Origin: Anthonomus grandis grandis
Taxonomy: Eukaryota; Arthropoda; Insecta; Coleoptera; Curculionidae
NCBI RefSeq assembly: GCF_022605725.1
Contig: NC_065554.1
Span: forward strand, 3,739,100 to 3,803,099
DNA: 64,000 nt
Reading direction: 5' to 3'
Part shown: piece after piece, positions 21,835 through 33,556 of the stretch
How positions within the stretch are numbered: the stretch's first letter is position 1
How the letters are laid out: each line of letters begins with the position of its first letter
The notes under the pieces: model-generated
What the model saw: the letters and a program-made list of their open reading frames with translations, nothing else
The model's database searches: none
What the model was told of the DNA's origin: nothing
Made by a program: the position numbers and the translations under genes

Positions 21835-22876
21835 ATGGCTCCGGATGTATATGTGGATACATGCTGCGAGTGTAGCGACAATTTAATTGTTAATAACAAG
21901 CAGATTAAATGCAGCGGTTGTTCGGCTAAGTCTCACGTGCAATGCTCTGGTATTAAGGATTCATGGTTAAAAATTGTTGTTGATACACCAAACCTGCATT
22001 GGCTGTGCAAAAAATGTAATGAAAATGTTACAAAGGCTTTTAAGGGCAACGAAGTCGATACTCAAAATACTATTTTGGAAATGAAGGTTTCCTGTTTGCA
22101 GCAGCAGCTTAAGTTAACGAATAGATTATTAAAAAACTCTGAATATACCATTAATTTGCAGAAAACAATTTTAGATTCCCTTGAGAGTAATGAATATAAT
22201 AGCTTGAAAACTAAATTATTACCTAATAATAGTAGCACTTCTAACAAACCACCTAACAACAAATATAGCTATATCGTTAAAGCAAATTCTTCTGTCTTAA
22301 TTGTTAAAAGTAACAACGAGAATACCAAGCAGGATGATGTTTTAAATGACATTACACATTCCGTTAATCCGGGTCAGATTAAAGCTTGCATAAACAATAC
22401 AACGAAAATTCGTGGCGGAGTTGCAGTACACTGTCAAGACAATAGATCGCTGCAAACATGAAAAACTAGTTTAATTGCAAAAATGGGCAAAAATTTTATT
22501 ATCAAATATTGATCAAGCTAAAAAATTTAATCCAAGATTAATCATAAAGGGAGTGCGTTTAGAAGGGTTAGATACACCAGACCAAATAATAGGCAACATA
22601 ACGTCTTTAAATGATATCTCAGATTTAGCATCTGAAATCAAATATATTACCAAGTTAAAGCAACGCAATAACAAAATTGACCTTGTGATTGAAGCTTCCC
22701 CGGCACTTCGTAAGTGCCTTCTAGGAATAGGATCGGTTTTTGTGGGATGGAGCAAGTCAGTTGTGGAGGACTATCTGCATGTTATTAAATGTTTTCGATG
22801 TTGTGCATATGGTCACACCGTAAAAGACTGTCGCGAACAAAAAGACACTTGTCCCAAATGCGGAAAAAATCATTGA
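21835..22876 (+). pseudogene. LINE ORF1: PHD-like finger, coiled coil, CCHC knuckle
   Basis: Starts MAPDVYVDTCCECSDNL. Residues about 8-55 form a PHD-type zinc finger (CCEC, then CSGC, then HVQC, then WLCKKC). Residues about 75-115 look like a coiled coil (Leu/Gln-rich). After a +1 frameshift near 22461 an RRM-like domain leads to a CCHC knuckle CFRCCAYGHTVKDC and a second CPKCGKNH. The product would coat the LINE RNA. A single frameshift is the only break, apart from the missing tail after 22876. Confidence 0.8.
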
Positions 22877-23126
22877 AATCAATTCAATCAATTGAAAGAA
22901 TGTATTTCTGAAGAAAAAATGTGTATAAAATTTGTGTTAAATTAGGTTCTCAGAACAAACATAATGTAAAGTCTATCTCTACTAACCACTATAGCTTTGA
23001 TAAAGATTGTCTTTCCTATCAGAAATATCTTTTAAAGCTTGGATCTCAAATTAATTACGAATAACTTTTTTTACTGGGATAAATAGCTATTTTTATGTTT
23101 TTTTTTATATTTATATTTTATAAGAA

Positions 23127-25922
23127 ATGGCTAACAAACAATTAAATTCTTATTTAAATGTAGCCAATTTAAATATTAGATCTTTATTGCCAAGTTTTCC
23201 GGATTTTCTCAAATTTGTAAACGATAAATATGATATTTTGGGTATAAGTGAAACGTGGCTGAATGAAAATATATTAAGCAGTGCGGTTTCTATGCCAGGT
23301 TATAATTTTTTTAGAAAGGATAGATTAGACAGAGTTGGGGGTGGTGTTGGCATCTATGTCAGGTCAATGTTTCAGTGCGAAATTGTAAATATTAATGTTA
23401 ATAATGTAAACTTTGAATTTATGCTCCTAAATGTTAAAATTGGTATACACAATATTGCAATACTTATAATATACAGGCCCCCTAAATCGAAAGCGTTTGA
23501 AATTATAAATTTCCTGGAAGTTGTTCCACATCTTTTAGTGACCTATGATTATTCAGTAATTCTCGGAGATCTAAATATTGATATGTTAAAACCTAATTCA
23601 TTATATTCTATGCTTAACTCTTTTGGGTATGTACAATTTATAAATGAACCAACTGGTATAACAAATACTACCGCAACATGCTTAGATCCCATTTTTATCA
23701 ATACTAAAGATATTTGTCATAAAAGTGGCACCGTTGTTTCAGGTTTAAGTGATCACAATCAAATACCTTTCTGCACTTTAAAATTAGTAGTTAAAAGACA
23801 AAAACAAAAATTTATAACCATCCGCAATTTTAAACATTTCAATGAGATATATTTTAGGATCGATCTATCACAGATTTACTGGGATAATATTTATTATCTT
23901 GAGGACATAAATAAGAAAGTTTAATATTTAGAACAAAATATTAATTATTTATTTAATATTCATGCACCCTACAGAACTATAAGAGTCAGTAAAAAGCCAG
24001 CTCCCTGGTTGACAGACACCTTAAGACTTATTTTAAAGGAACGTGATAAGGCTTTGACTAAATACAAAAATCACAAGTGTTTAGAAAATTGGAGATATTA
24101 CACGGAGTGTCGTAATTTTGCGTTGGCATCAATAAGACGAGAAAAAGCTGCATATCTTGCAAGCTTGGAGAGTGACAAAACTGGTAAAAAACTTTGGAAA
24201 GGTCTAGAAACTTTAAATATTAAAACAACCAAGAATAATAACGAGCTGCCGTTTAATATATCTGATCCAAATCAAATAAATGATTTTTTTGTAAGTGTTT
24301 TTAATAAATCTGATAAATGTGTAAACAAAATTAACTTCTACTCCAGTATTAAATTTACCGAGGATAATTTTCATTTTTCTTTAGTAGACCAAAGTACTGT
24401 TGAAAAAACTATAAAAAATATTAGGTCCAATGCCTCTGGTGTGGATAACATAACTCGACGTATGTTACACTTATGTCTCCCTGATATACTGGATCATGTC
24501 ACTCATATTATAAATTGTTGTTTGGAGGTAGGATATTTTCCTACGGCCTGGCGTGAATCAGTGGTCTGTCCGATTCCCAAATCCTCCAGTCCTGAAAGTA
24601 TTCAAGATTTGCGTCCGATAAGTTTGCTTCCCGTAATCTCCAAAGTTCTCGAAAGAATAGTCTATATGCAGCTGTCATCATTTTTAATGTCAAATAATAT
24701 CCTCCCTTCCCATCAATCTGGTTTTAGGAAACATCATAGTACAGCTATTTCACTTCTAAACGTCACCGATAATATCATGCGAGCTCTTGACAAAAAGATT
24801 TCAGCCATTATGATAGCCCTTGATTTTTCGAAAGCATTTGATGTCATCGATCATGATTTGCTTGTAGCGAAACTGAAATATTATGGCTGTAGTGAGGTTG
24901 TTTTGTCCTTTTTTAAAACTTACTTATGGCGTAGAACCCAGAAAGTGAGGGTGAATAATGAATATTCTGCTTCGAAAAACATTATTTCTGGTGTCCCACA
25001 AGGGTCGATCCTAGGCCCATTATTATTTCTTATATATACTTCAGATTTACCCGGTCTAGTTGAAGATTCTGAAATACATCAGTATGCTGATGACACTCAA
25101 TACATACATTATTTTGACTCTGCTAATTTTGATAATGTGGCTGATACTATTAACGCTGATCTGAACGTAATAAATCAATTTTTAAAAGAGCATAACCTTG
25201 TCATTAATCCTAATAAAACAAAAATGGTTTTGTTTTCAAACTGAGGATCACATAAAAATATAATGGAAACTGTTCACATTCAATTGGATAACGAAACTAT
25301 TTTGTTCTCTGATACTGTGAAGGTTCTGGGACTTACAATAGACAATTCTTTAAGGTTTAAGGAACGTGTTAATACTCTTCTGCAGAGGTGTTATTTACGC
25401 ATGCGTATGCTTTATACCAATAAACACATTTTAAATTTTAAAACTAGGAAAAAACTTGTAGTGGCTCTTGTTTTATCTATTCTAAATTACTGCCTTATAG
25501 TTTATTATCCTTGCTTAGACCAAATAAATCGTTACCGCCTGCAACGCGTGCAGAATACTTGCTGTAGATTTATTTTTAACCTCGGAAAGTTTGATCATGT
25601 ATCAGACTCTATATTTCAGTTGAGGTGGTTAACGCTACCTTACCTATTCAAATTCTTCACTTCTACTTTTCTTTATCGATTATATATTAGTCAAAGACCT
25701 GAATATCTTTTTGAAAAGTTAATACCAAGAAACCAGGTTCACACTCGAAATATAAGATACAATATCTTGACCATGCCGCACCATTCCACGGCTCTATTCG
25801 AGCGATCTTTTACTTATAATGCCGTTAAGTTCTTTAATACTTATAAACCAATATTTAATACTTCGTTAAATGTGTATAGGAAATATTATAAACTGTTGTT
25901 TTTAAATCAATCCAAAATATAG
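23127..25922 (+). pseudogene. LINE ORF2: endonuclease and reverse transcriptase
   Basis: One frame of 932 codons holds only two in-frame stops (TAA at 23922, TGA at 25242). The endonuclease covers about residues 10-240 (ANLNIRSL, ISETWLN, VGGGVGIYVRS, GDLNIDML, SGLSDHN). The RT has LRPISLLPVISKVLERI, ALDFSKAFDVIDHDLL, SGVPQGSILGPLLFL and YADDTQY as the catalytic box. The C-terminal region ends SLNVYRKYYKLL. No frameshift was found, so the copy is recent. Confidence 0.85.
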
Positions 25923-26115
25923 TCTTGTGTTCTAGAAGATAAATACTTTATATATACTTGTTTCTTTTTTTGTTTTTTTTCTCGTTTTCTCCATTTAAAC
26001 TGTGAATGTTAGGAAGGTTAAGAGTTAAAGAGTAGCTTTAAGCTAATCTTCGCCTTCTTGGCAATGTAGTATTAAGTAATATTGTAAGATTAATATTGCT
26101 TTTTTTTTAATAAAG

Positions 26116-26118
26116 ACA

Positions 26119-26181
<63 letters not shown>
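26116..26181 (+). repeat. (ATT)n LINE tail
   Basis: About 20 uninterrupted ATT units at the 3' end of the LINE, following a TAATAAAG-like signal. Confidence 0.9.
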
Positions 26182-26182
<1 letters not shown>

Positions 26183-26194
26183 AATTTTATTTCC

Positions 26195-26290
26195 ATTGGA
26201 CTTTTTCATCATGGTTTCACAAAATGCCAAACTTCGCCACTGATCTTTAGGAAACACCTCCTGAGTTTTGGAATTTTTAAAACATTTTTT
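26195..26290 (-). pseudogene. mariner 2 transposase, short N-terminal-side piece
   Basis: The minus strand reads TQEVFPKDQWRSLAFCETMM, the stretch that precedes the FSDE motif in this mariner group. It connects to 21490 once the LINE is removed. Confidence 0.6.
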
Positions 26291-26319
26291 TATTTATTTA
26301 GAAAATATACAATATAAAC

Positions 26320-27353
26320 ATGTGTATAATCCTATCCTAAGTCGAGAAGAAATTCCATCTTTACCAGGGGCACAATTATTTTTTAAACTTTTAATATGAT
26401 TAATAAGTTTATTTCATGTGACTGGAGTGAGTGACATAGAATTTGGTATATTGTAGGAGTTACCCACATCAGATTTTTCCAACCATTTTTCTCCCACATT
26501 TGCGAAGTACTTGTTACAGTAATTGGTTAGTTCCAGTTTGTCTGAAATTATTACGTCATGTTCATTTGCTATAGCCATTTCAGCGTTAGTCTTAGTCTTT
26601 TTTTCATTTGCGGCATCTTTTATTATTTTATAGATTTGTCTAGTATTATTCATATTGTCCAATATCTGGTTTTTATAGTAATGAGTTTTATCTTGATAAA
26701 TTGTTTTGTTTAAAATGTTATGTGCGATATGTGGAGTATTTTTGTCTGAGATTTTGGTTATTTCTATTTTTAAGAGTTTTTTTTTTAGTTTGTCTATGTT
26801 TGATTGAACATATAATACCATATGTATTCCGAGGTTTAATTTTTTTATATTTTTTATGATAACAAGTTTTTGTTGTTTTACAGTTTTTATGTCATATACT
26901 AAAAGTTTTAAAAAACTTATTATAAGCCAACTTTGCATCCTGAGCAACTGTTACATGTTCCCAGGTTTCATTTTCCAGTGATTGAAGAAACTGATCAATA
27001 TATGAGATATAGTTTTGATGTTCTAATGTTGGTGTTTGTTGCTTTTCATCTATGTCAAGCCATATGTCCAAATAAAGGGGAAAGTGGTCTGTTAAATCAG
27101 TTTCCAGAACAATACCATTATAGTTAAGATTGTTAGTCCTTAACTTGTTTTTAATAAAAATATCGTCTATACAGGTTTGAGTGTCTGATGTTACTCTAGT
27201 AAATGATTTAATACAAGGTTTAAATCCTAACAAAGACAATACTGATAAATATCTATTAACAGAGGGATTCGTTGGTTTGAGAATATTAAAATTTATGTCT
27301 CTTAGAAAAACGCTAAAATTATCATTACTGTTATTCATGTTTGATAAATGTCA
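26320..27353 (-). mobile_element. outer LINE, 3' part (endonuclease C-term and linker)
   Basis: 27338-26892 encodes the end of an endonuclease domain (LRDINFNILKPTN, TDLTDHFPLYLDIW). 26947-26414 encodes the linker before the RT. Only the first RT motif (CAPGKDGIS) remains near 26370 before the copy is lost. It continues the part at 31057-32050, interrupted by the inner LINE. Confidence 0.75.
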
Positions 27354-27869
27354 ATCAATCAATCAATCAATTTATTAATGCCAATATACAAAATAGTATT
27401 CACACAAGTCAAGAATTACAAAGTTAAAAAATAGGGTGACTGTTTATAAAAATTGATAATAAAATTTTTCCTAAAACACTACATAAAACTCGTTAAAACC
27501 AAAACACAATGATTGATATACATACTATGAATAATACACAAACACAATATGTCTTAAATAAAAAGCAATATATAGGTACTCAATATCACAGATAGAATGT
27601 GAAGTTTAAAAACTCTTCAGTTGAATAGAAGGCATTAGAGACTAGAATTTGTTTTATTTTATTCTTAAAACGTTCCAAATCTAAATCCACATAGTCGGTA
27701 GGATATTATATAACAGTCGGTAGCTTTATTATATAACTTAACAGCTAGAAATCCGGGACCACTCTGACACCTTGTTAAGCGTTAGTAAATTGGAACTAGC
27801 CTATTTATGTTTCTAGTACCATAGTTGTGTATATCACCATGTACTTTATACCGATCCCTATTCCTGTGT

Positions 27870-30330
27870 ACCCATTAAAGATTTTCCAATAAATATACGG
27901 AAGGTAGGGTAAGTATTCCCTTCATAGAGAAAACAGATCTACAATCCTCCCTGCAACCCAGCCTACCCAAAATTCTGATTGCCCTTCTTTGTAGTGAAAA
28001 CCACCTTTTTGTTTGTGAGGCATGACCCCTTAAGCCAGATTCAGATAAACATCCAGCTAGGCGACGAAGGGCACATATAGATGTTTTTAGCCTTCCGGCA
28101 ACAATATTAATGTGGGAATGCCAGTGAAGTAGAGGATCCAATAAAACTCCCAGAAACTCAATAGAAAAATCCTTTGATATGTCAGCTGGTAGTAAAAATA
28201 ACTTTGTTGGTCTTGTCTGCGTTGAGATGCAATCGGTTCATGTTAAACCATTCCTGAATTCCCCCCTGCAATACTCTCAATTTCCTCTCTACGGTCTGAA
28301 GAGTATCTTCGGCACATGCCACTGTTGTGTCATCAGCAAAAATCATTTATATAGATCAAAAAGAGGATAGGCCCCAAAACAGATCCTTGAGGAACACCTA
28401 TGGTTATCCCACTTTTTGCTGATGACACCATCTGATCACCATCTGATCTCTATTGGCCAGATAGGAAGCAAGAAGTTTAATGTGGGACTGAGTCCATATT
28501 TAGAAAGTTTTTGCAGCAATATGTTATGGAGAACACAGTCGAACGCCTTGCTCAGATCGCAGAACAAGACACTGCCATATTGCAAGTTATTAAAAGCATT
28601 TAACAAGTAATCAACTAAGTCTAAAATGGCCATAGTGGTACTTTTACCCTTCCTGAAACCAAATTAGCTGGATGTGAAAAGATTGTAACCCTCAAAAAAT
28701 TTCACAAGTTGAGCAGTAATACATTTTTTAAAGATTTTTGAGATTATGGGCAACAAGGAGATAGAGCGGTAGTTCTCGGGCCTATCAGAATCACCCTTTT
28801 TAAAAATAGGTATTACCTTGACTGATCCGAGCACACCTGGAAAAGTGTTCTCCCTGAAGCATCTGTTTATTAGGTTTGTTACTAGAGCTATGATAATGTT
28901 TTTAACAGACTTAATCAATTTGACATTTAGCCCATAGATGTATTGACTAGTCTTATTTTTTAAGCCATCAATAATCTCTCTTACTTCTATGAATGATACA
29001 GGAGAGAAAGAGAACACATTCTCCGGCATACCAAGAAGAGACTTTGAATGGGGTCACCCTGCGACAGTGGAATGTCTCTAACAGTATCATGGGCAATACA
29101 TGAAAAGAAATTATTGAAATCGTCAGCCCTCAAAGTACTTTCATGAGATTTTTCTCGTTTTTGACGTACCTACACTACTATTAACAACTTTCCATACGGC
29201 CCTAGTTGGATTAGAAGCTGATGAGATGAATTTATCATTCGCTTTTATTTTTGCCTCCTGTATAGCAGCTCTATAAACTTTTTGAAAGTCCTTAAACTCC
29301 CCCTCAAAATTTCTGTTTTTGTACTGTCGAGACACTCCACTCAGCAGCCGTAGATGATCCCGCATGGCTTTTAGGTTATTGTCAAACCAAGTTATTGTAT
29401 TTCTCTGATCGGTCTTCACCGATCATTGAAAAGAGTATATGCTTTTTCTAGAGAAGATAGAAATATTTTGAAACAGTCATTGACAGATATACTCTCCTCC
29501 GTCATAAAATTCCAGTTATATGAGGAAACCAGTTCAAAGAAATATACCTCTTTGGGTCACAGGGCTACATACCTTATGGTGGTGCAGAGTCCCACCAATA
29601 ATACTCTTAACGATCACTTCGAGCTCCTGTCCAAGATGATCTGATATCCCAATATCGAACACACTGGATTTAAAGGAATCACTACTGAAATTTATAAAAA
29701 TGTTGTCCAGACAAGCTCCAGCCTTTGTATGGTCTGTTATAGTTTGTTTAAAACCATAGCTCCCCATGATGTCAGAAAGGTGAAGGAACTTCTGCTGATC
29801 AGTATTGAAGTGGACATTAAAATCTCGTACAAAAATTTTTTTTTATGTATACCAATATTATTTATAATTGATTCAATTGAATTTAGGAATTGTTGGAAAT
29901 TTCCTGATGAAGACCTATATATGGCTAAAACATTATTATATTTAAGTCATTTAAAAATGCTGCACAACATTCAAAACATGTTTACATCATAATATGTTAC
30001 TTTAAAACAATTCTTAGTATATATACCTACTCCCCCACCATTAAAGGTTGCTTTCGAGTATATGCTAGCTTGTTTGTAACTACCAAGCTGTAGAACTTCT
30101 GCTTCTTCCTGTTTAAACCAATGTTCCGAGAGACAAACAATATCAAATGACTTGTCTTCTAAGAACGCCTCAAGCATTTGGGCTTTATTTCTTACAGATC
30201 GGGTGTTTATATGCTTGATTTTTATTGTTTTTGAGGGTGTACTCTTGCCTTTGGGTTTTGGCGCTAAAGGTTCTGATAAAGGTTTACAATAATTCCCTGT
30301 GGCCACACAGACGCAGACATGTAATCCTTT
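27870..30330 (-). pseudogene. inner LINE ORF2
   Basis: Pieces in order on the minus strand are: endonuclease start IKHINTRSVRNKAQMLEAFL (30240), CLSEHWF, GGGVGIYTKN; linker 29419-29141; RT beginning near 29029 with NYRSISLLPIISKIFKK, then LFCDLSKAFDCVLHNILL; and C-terminal region 28141-27875 ending LPSVYLLENL. Several frames are used and the catalytic xADD box near 28425 is LADD-like (FADDTTVAC by reading). Confidence 0.75.
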
Positions 30331-30585
30331 TTCTTCTCTAGTGGGACTATCAATTTAAAAGAACTCTATCTTTTTTCTTTGGTAGTTTTCATCTTTTCAC
30401 AGAAACATTGGTCTCTCAAATTTTGACTTTCCAAAAAGTTCAAAATATTTTCCTCCTTTGTACTTGGATCCAGGCCAGAAACAAATAGAGTGGTTGTTTT
30501 CTGAGCCGCCTTTAGCACAGAATCTGCTTTATTTGACCTCTAATGGGATCGGGACGTGGGGTTGCATGGACCACTGTCTTGTTGT

Positions 30586-31050
30586 TTAACCTTTTTGGTT
30601 TTTTCCTAATTTCTGTCCATTCGGTGTCTTTTTGTTGTCAACGTTTTTGTTTACGTTAGCTTCATTTTGTGAAATTTTATTTCCATCGGTGGCGGTGCCG
30701 CCATTTAGGTTTGATTCTGCGGACTGTTGGCTTCCTGAACTTGTAGCGACATCACGCGGCGTCTTGGGACAACTCTCGGAGAAAGCGAAAGTGGCGACTC
30801 CGTGTGTGGCCGGCGAAAAGTTTGGAGTTGGAATCTGCGCTTGGGTTTGCGGAAATAGGAGGGTTTGTTTACCTGGTCGTATAACCTCATTTTCCTGTGT
30901 TTTTAGCTGCTTTTCCAAAAAACTAGCTTTTTCTCTCCACAACTGGTTGTTTTCCTCCAAAAGACGATTTTTATCTTCAAGTTCTGCTACAAGCTTCTTG
31001 AGGTAGATGATTTCAACATCCTTATATCTGAACGTCAGACAGGAACAAGT
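30586..31050 (-). pseudogene. inner LINE ORF1, coiled-coil type
   Basis: The product starts with a strongly heptad-like, charged stretch (VAELEDKNRLLEENNQLW and onward, about residues 18-55) followed by a Ser/Thr/Asn-rich tail. No zinc knuckle is present in the readable part. This architecture fits the ORF1 of some Jockey/CR1-type elements; the 5' end is probably lost. Confidence 0.6.
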
Positions 31051-31056
31051 CATCAT

Positions 31057-32050
31057 TTGATGCTAGAAACCTATAACATGACTTAATCGCAAAATTTACC
31101 CTATTTAAAACAAAAGTAGTAGTACTAATGCATACTTTACTAAGGAGAAAAGTAGTATGTAAGACACTAAAATTAATACGCCTATTTAAAAAAAGCAAAA
31201 CATCATTTTGATTAATTCTACTATTGTCCATAACAATTAGATCCAAATTCTTAGGATTAAAACCCTCAAGAAAAATTAAAAACTGATTAAAATTTTTTTG
31301 AACACTATGGATATTTATATGGACAACCCTAAGTAGATGTTTCTTATGCTTTATGACCTTAAAAAATTCTAAGTCACTAGCAGCATGTGAAATATTATAT
31401 TTTGTTTTAAATATGTTATTGGATTTTATGCAATTTTGACACTTTTATTTGGGTTTGTACAGTTATTTGGATCCTCATGGCCCTCTGAACAATTGATATA
31501 ATTGACTTTAATGGTACAAGATGAGCTTCTGTGATAAAAACTTTGGAACTTGTAACATCTAAGAACAGTTACATCTTCAAAAACCATTAGACTTTGCCAG
31601 CCAATGAAAAGTTGGTCTAACCTCATTAACTTATTAAACAGTCCACCTGAACATTCAGGGAATACAATTGTCGGTCCTTTGTTCCTAATTTGTTTTAGAA
31701 ATGTAACAGAGATTTTGTATTCTCCCATTATCCAGCTGTTTTGTTTTCTTAAAGTTGATTCAATATGATTTTTATTTAAACTGCCCTTATATCCAACAAT
31801 CTTAATTCTAGTTAGTTTCATTTTAGGAGTATCTATAGTGTACTTATTTCCCAGTAATTCCTTAGCTGCTTCTTTAAGTATTTCAGTTTCTTCTTTAGTT
31901 GAGCATTGAATTATTAAATCCTCGCCTAGCAGTGCATATGTTTTTTATCCCCAAATTTAAGTTACCTGGATGTATTCTCGTTAGGATTTCGTCCTGAGTT
32001 TTCTTAGAATCTTGATTTGCATTTGGTGTAAAAATTCATGGCGAAATATT
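31057..32050 (-). mobile_element. outer LINE, 5' part (ORF1 C-term and endonuclease start)
   Basis: 31821-31426 encodes an ORF1 C-terminus with a CCHC-like knuckle (CYKFQSFYHRSSSC, first Cys pair damaged). 31420-31060 encodes the start of an endonuclease (VVHINIHSVQKNFNQFL, then YRFLASNDD). The reading resumes at 27338 after the inner LINE. Confidence 0.7.
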
Positions 32051-32489
32051 TATTATTGGTTTTTTTGGGGTACCCTATCCAATATTTCTGTATATGTAGG
32101 TTTTTAGCAATTAAACAATAAAACACGTTTTTGTAGAGGTATACATCTTAGTTTAGCTTAACTTCCAAAAACACTCCATTTGTATCCATGTTTTTTTCCA
32201 AATACTTGTCACAGTTTTATAGTGCATACCCAATTCCTCTCCAACACTTCTGCTCGATCGTGTTGAATCCAAAACTAAAGCACTAAAGTTCCTGGACCTT
32301 TTCAATAGGTAGTTCTTTAGTTTTGATGTGACAATTTCTATTGCAGTATGCAATCACACAGCAAAATGAGGTCTAAAATAGGATCAAACGATTGGAATCC
32401 GCCGTGCCGCTTATCAACCAGAAAACGAGAAGCGGTGTTGCCATTTATAATGCATGTGTATAATGCCTAATCTTTTATTTTCAAATCTA
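32051..32489. other. no clear gene; weak HTH-like ORF
   Basis: A 66-codon minus ORF at 32153-32353 contains SVGEELGMHYKTVTSIWKK, which looks like a helix-turn-helix and could be a transposase scrap. No other family signal is seen. Confidence 0.35.
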
Positions 32490-32491
32490 TA

Positions 32492-32780
32492 CAGGGTGTC
32501 CGGAAAAAGGAGGCCAATCCGCCGGCTACATATAGGGTGGACCAAAATAATGCGACTTTGGTCATGCCATTTTTTAATTGGGCGCTCGGTATTCAATATA
32601 CAGGGCGTCAAAATAAGAAATATAACATCGTTTTTTTGAACTAAGTCGAGTATTTCATAAGATATTAAATTAAAATTTGGTGTGAGGGGGTTTTTTGGAA
32701 CGAGAAATTGAATTCCGTTCACGGATTTGATATACCTTGCAGAGGGCGCCACTTGTAGTATATTGCATGTGTTAAAAATA
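32492..32780 (+). repeat. left TIR of mariner 3
   Basis: Shares GGAGGCCAATCCGCCGGC, GCGCTCGGTATTCAATATAC and GGAACGAGAAAT with the right end, in inverted orientation. Confidence 0.85.
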
Positions 32781-33141
32781 CCAAAACTTTTTTGTACCCC
32801 TGTATAATAAAGTTCTAGTAAAAAATCTAATTATCCAATCTTTTCTTGTAAAAAAAGTATTCTTAGTAAATGTAAGGTCTGGCGAACGTGGTGGCCACGG
32901 AACAGAAGCATCTCGACCCTGACCAATCCAGCGATTAAGAAATACTTGATGTAAATAGTTCCTATATCCCATTTATAGCAAAATGAGCCGGAGCACCGTC
33001 GGGTTGAAACCAAAGATTTTGTCTTAAATTTAAAGGCAAATCATCAAGTATTTCTTGTAGAAACAGAAATGAATCAGCAGTCAAATTACCTGGTAAAACG
33101 ACAGGTCCTAAAAGAAAGTTATCCAAAACACCTGCCCACAC
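32781..33141 (-). pseudogene. mariner 3 transposase, C-terminal half
   Basis: The minus strand gives NVWAGVLDNFLLGPVVLPG, then NLWFQPDGAPAHFAI (Asp 2), and then WPPRSPDL (Asp 3) near 32882. The frame shifts several times. The C-terminal tail after SPDL is short and garbled. Confidence 0.75.
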
Positions 33142-33144
33142 ATT

Positions 33145-33295
33145 TAGTACACGGAAATTGGCAAAAATAGAAGAAAAAAATTATAATAACCTGATATTTT
33201 CTGAATAAATAGTTTATAATAGTAGCAATACAGGATCGAAAAGTTCCCAACCTTAACTGGTGAGCTTCATCCCCTTTTTCACACTTATAATGACA
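33145..33295 (+). repeat. left TIR of the PIN-encoding element
   Basis: Shares TAGTACAC, ATTTTC, TAGTTTATA, AAAAGTTCC and GCTTCATCCCC with the right end in the same order. Confidence 0.75.
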
Positions 33296-33556
33296 CCGTG
33301 CTGGTTTGCCAATAATATCTTGGAAGCGCGATGTTCTACGACAAAAACAGAGGAATTAAAAAATATTCAGAATTAAATTTTCTATAAAACTGCTCCTATT
33401 GATCGTCTGCAAATTATGATGGGTTTTCACGTTAATCGACGGCAAACTTGGGGGTAGGTAACAAAAACGTTGCCGCACCATCCAGGAGGTAGAGTTTGTC
33501 GGCGCGTTTTTTTTTAAGTGGTGTCCCCAGTAGGCCTAGTCCACTTTTGAAGGCAT

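Larger units (their letters stand above)
21485..26181 (+). mobile_element. near-intact LINE with ORF1, ORF2 and (ATT)n tail
   Basis: Length 4.7 kb. The 5' end at TAGCCGGCAAC and the tail of about 20 ATT units at 26116-26181 are flanked by AAATTTCC and AAATTTTATTTCC. This looks like a short imperfect target duplication. ORF1 has one frameshift and ORF2 has two stops. It is the youngest-looking LINE in the window. Confidence 0.85.
20640..26310 (-). mobile_element. mariner/Tc1 element 2, split by a LINE and 5'-truncated
   Basis: The minus-strand transposase is present in two pieces: 26290-26195 (PKDQWRSLAFCETMMKK) and 21490-20985 (from ENILFSDE onward). The LINE at 21485-26181 sits between them. 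The pieces join at the point that precedes the first catalytic Asp. The N-terminal HTH region is missing because the outer LINE begins near 26320. The 3' terminus is probably the inverted repeat at 20580-20640. Confidence 0.75.
27354..31056 (-). mobile_element. inner LINE, minus strand, degenerate
   Basis: The 3' tail is (GATT)n at 27354-27371 as read on the minus strand. It holds ORF1 (about 31050-30586), an endonuclease (30306-29440) and an RT (about 29030-27870) with many frameshifts. It lies within the endonuclease of the outer LINE. ATCAAA-type flanks at both ends suggest a target duplication of about 10 bp. Confidence 0.75.

Noticed and set aside
30632..31006. 124-codon plus-strand ORF
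   Set aside because: Shadow of the coiled-coil ORF1 of the inner LINE.
32153..32353. Independent HTH gene
   Set aside because: Only 66 codons, no start context, one weak HTH; probably a transposase scrap.
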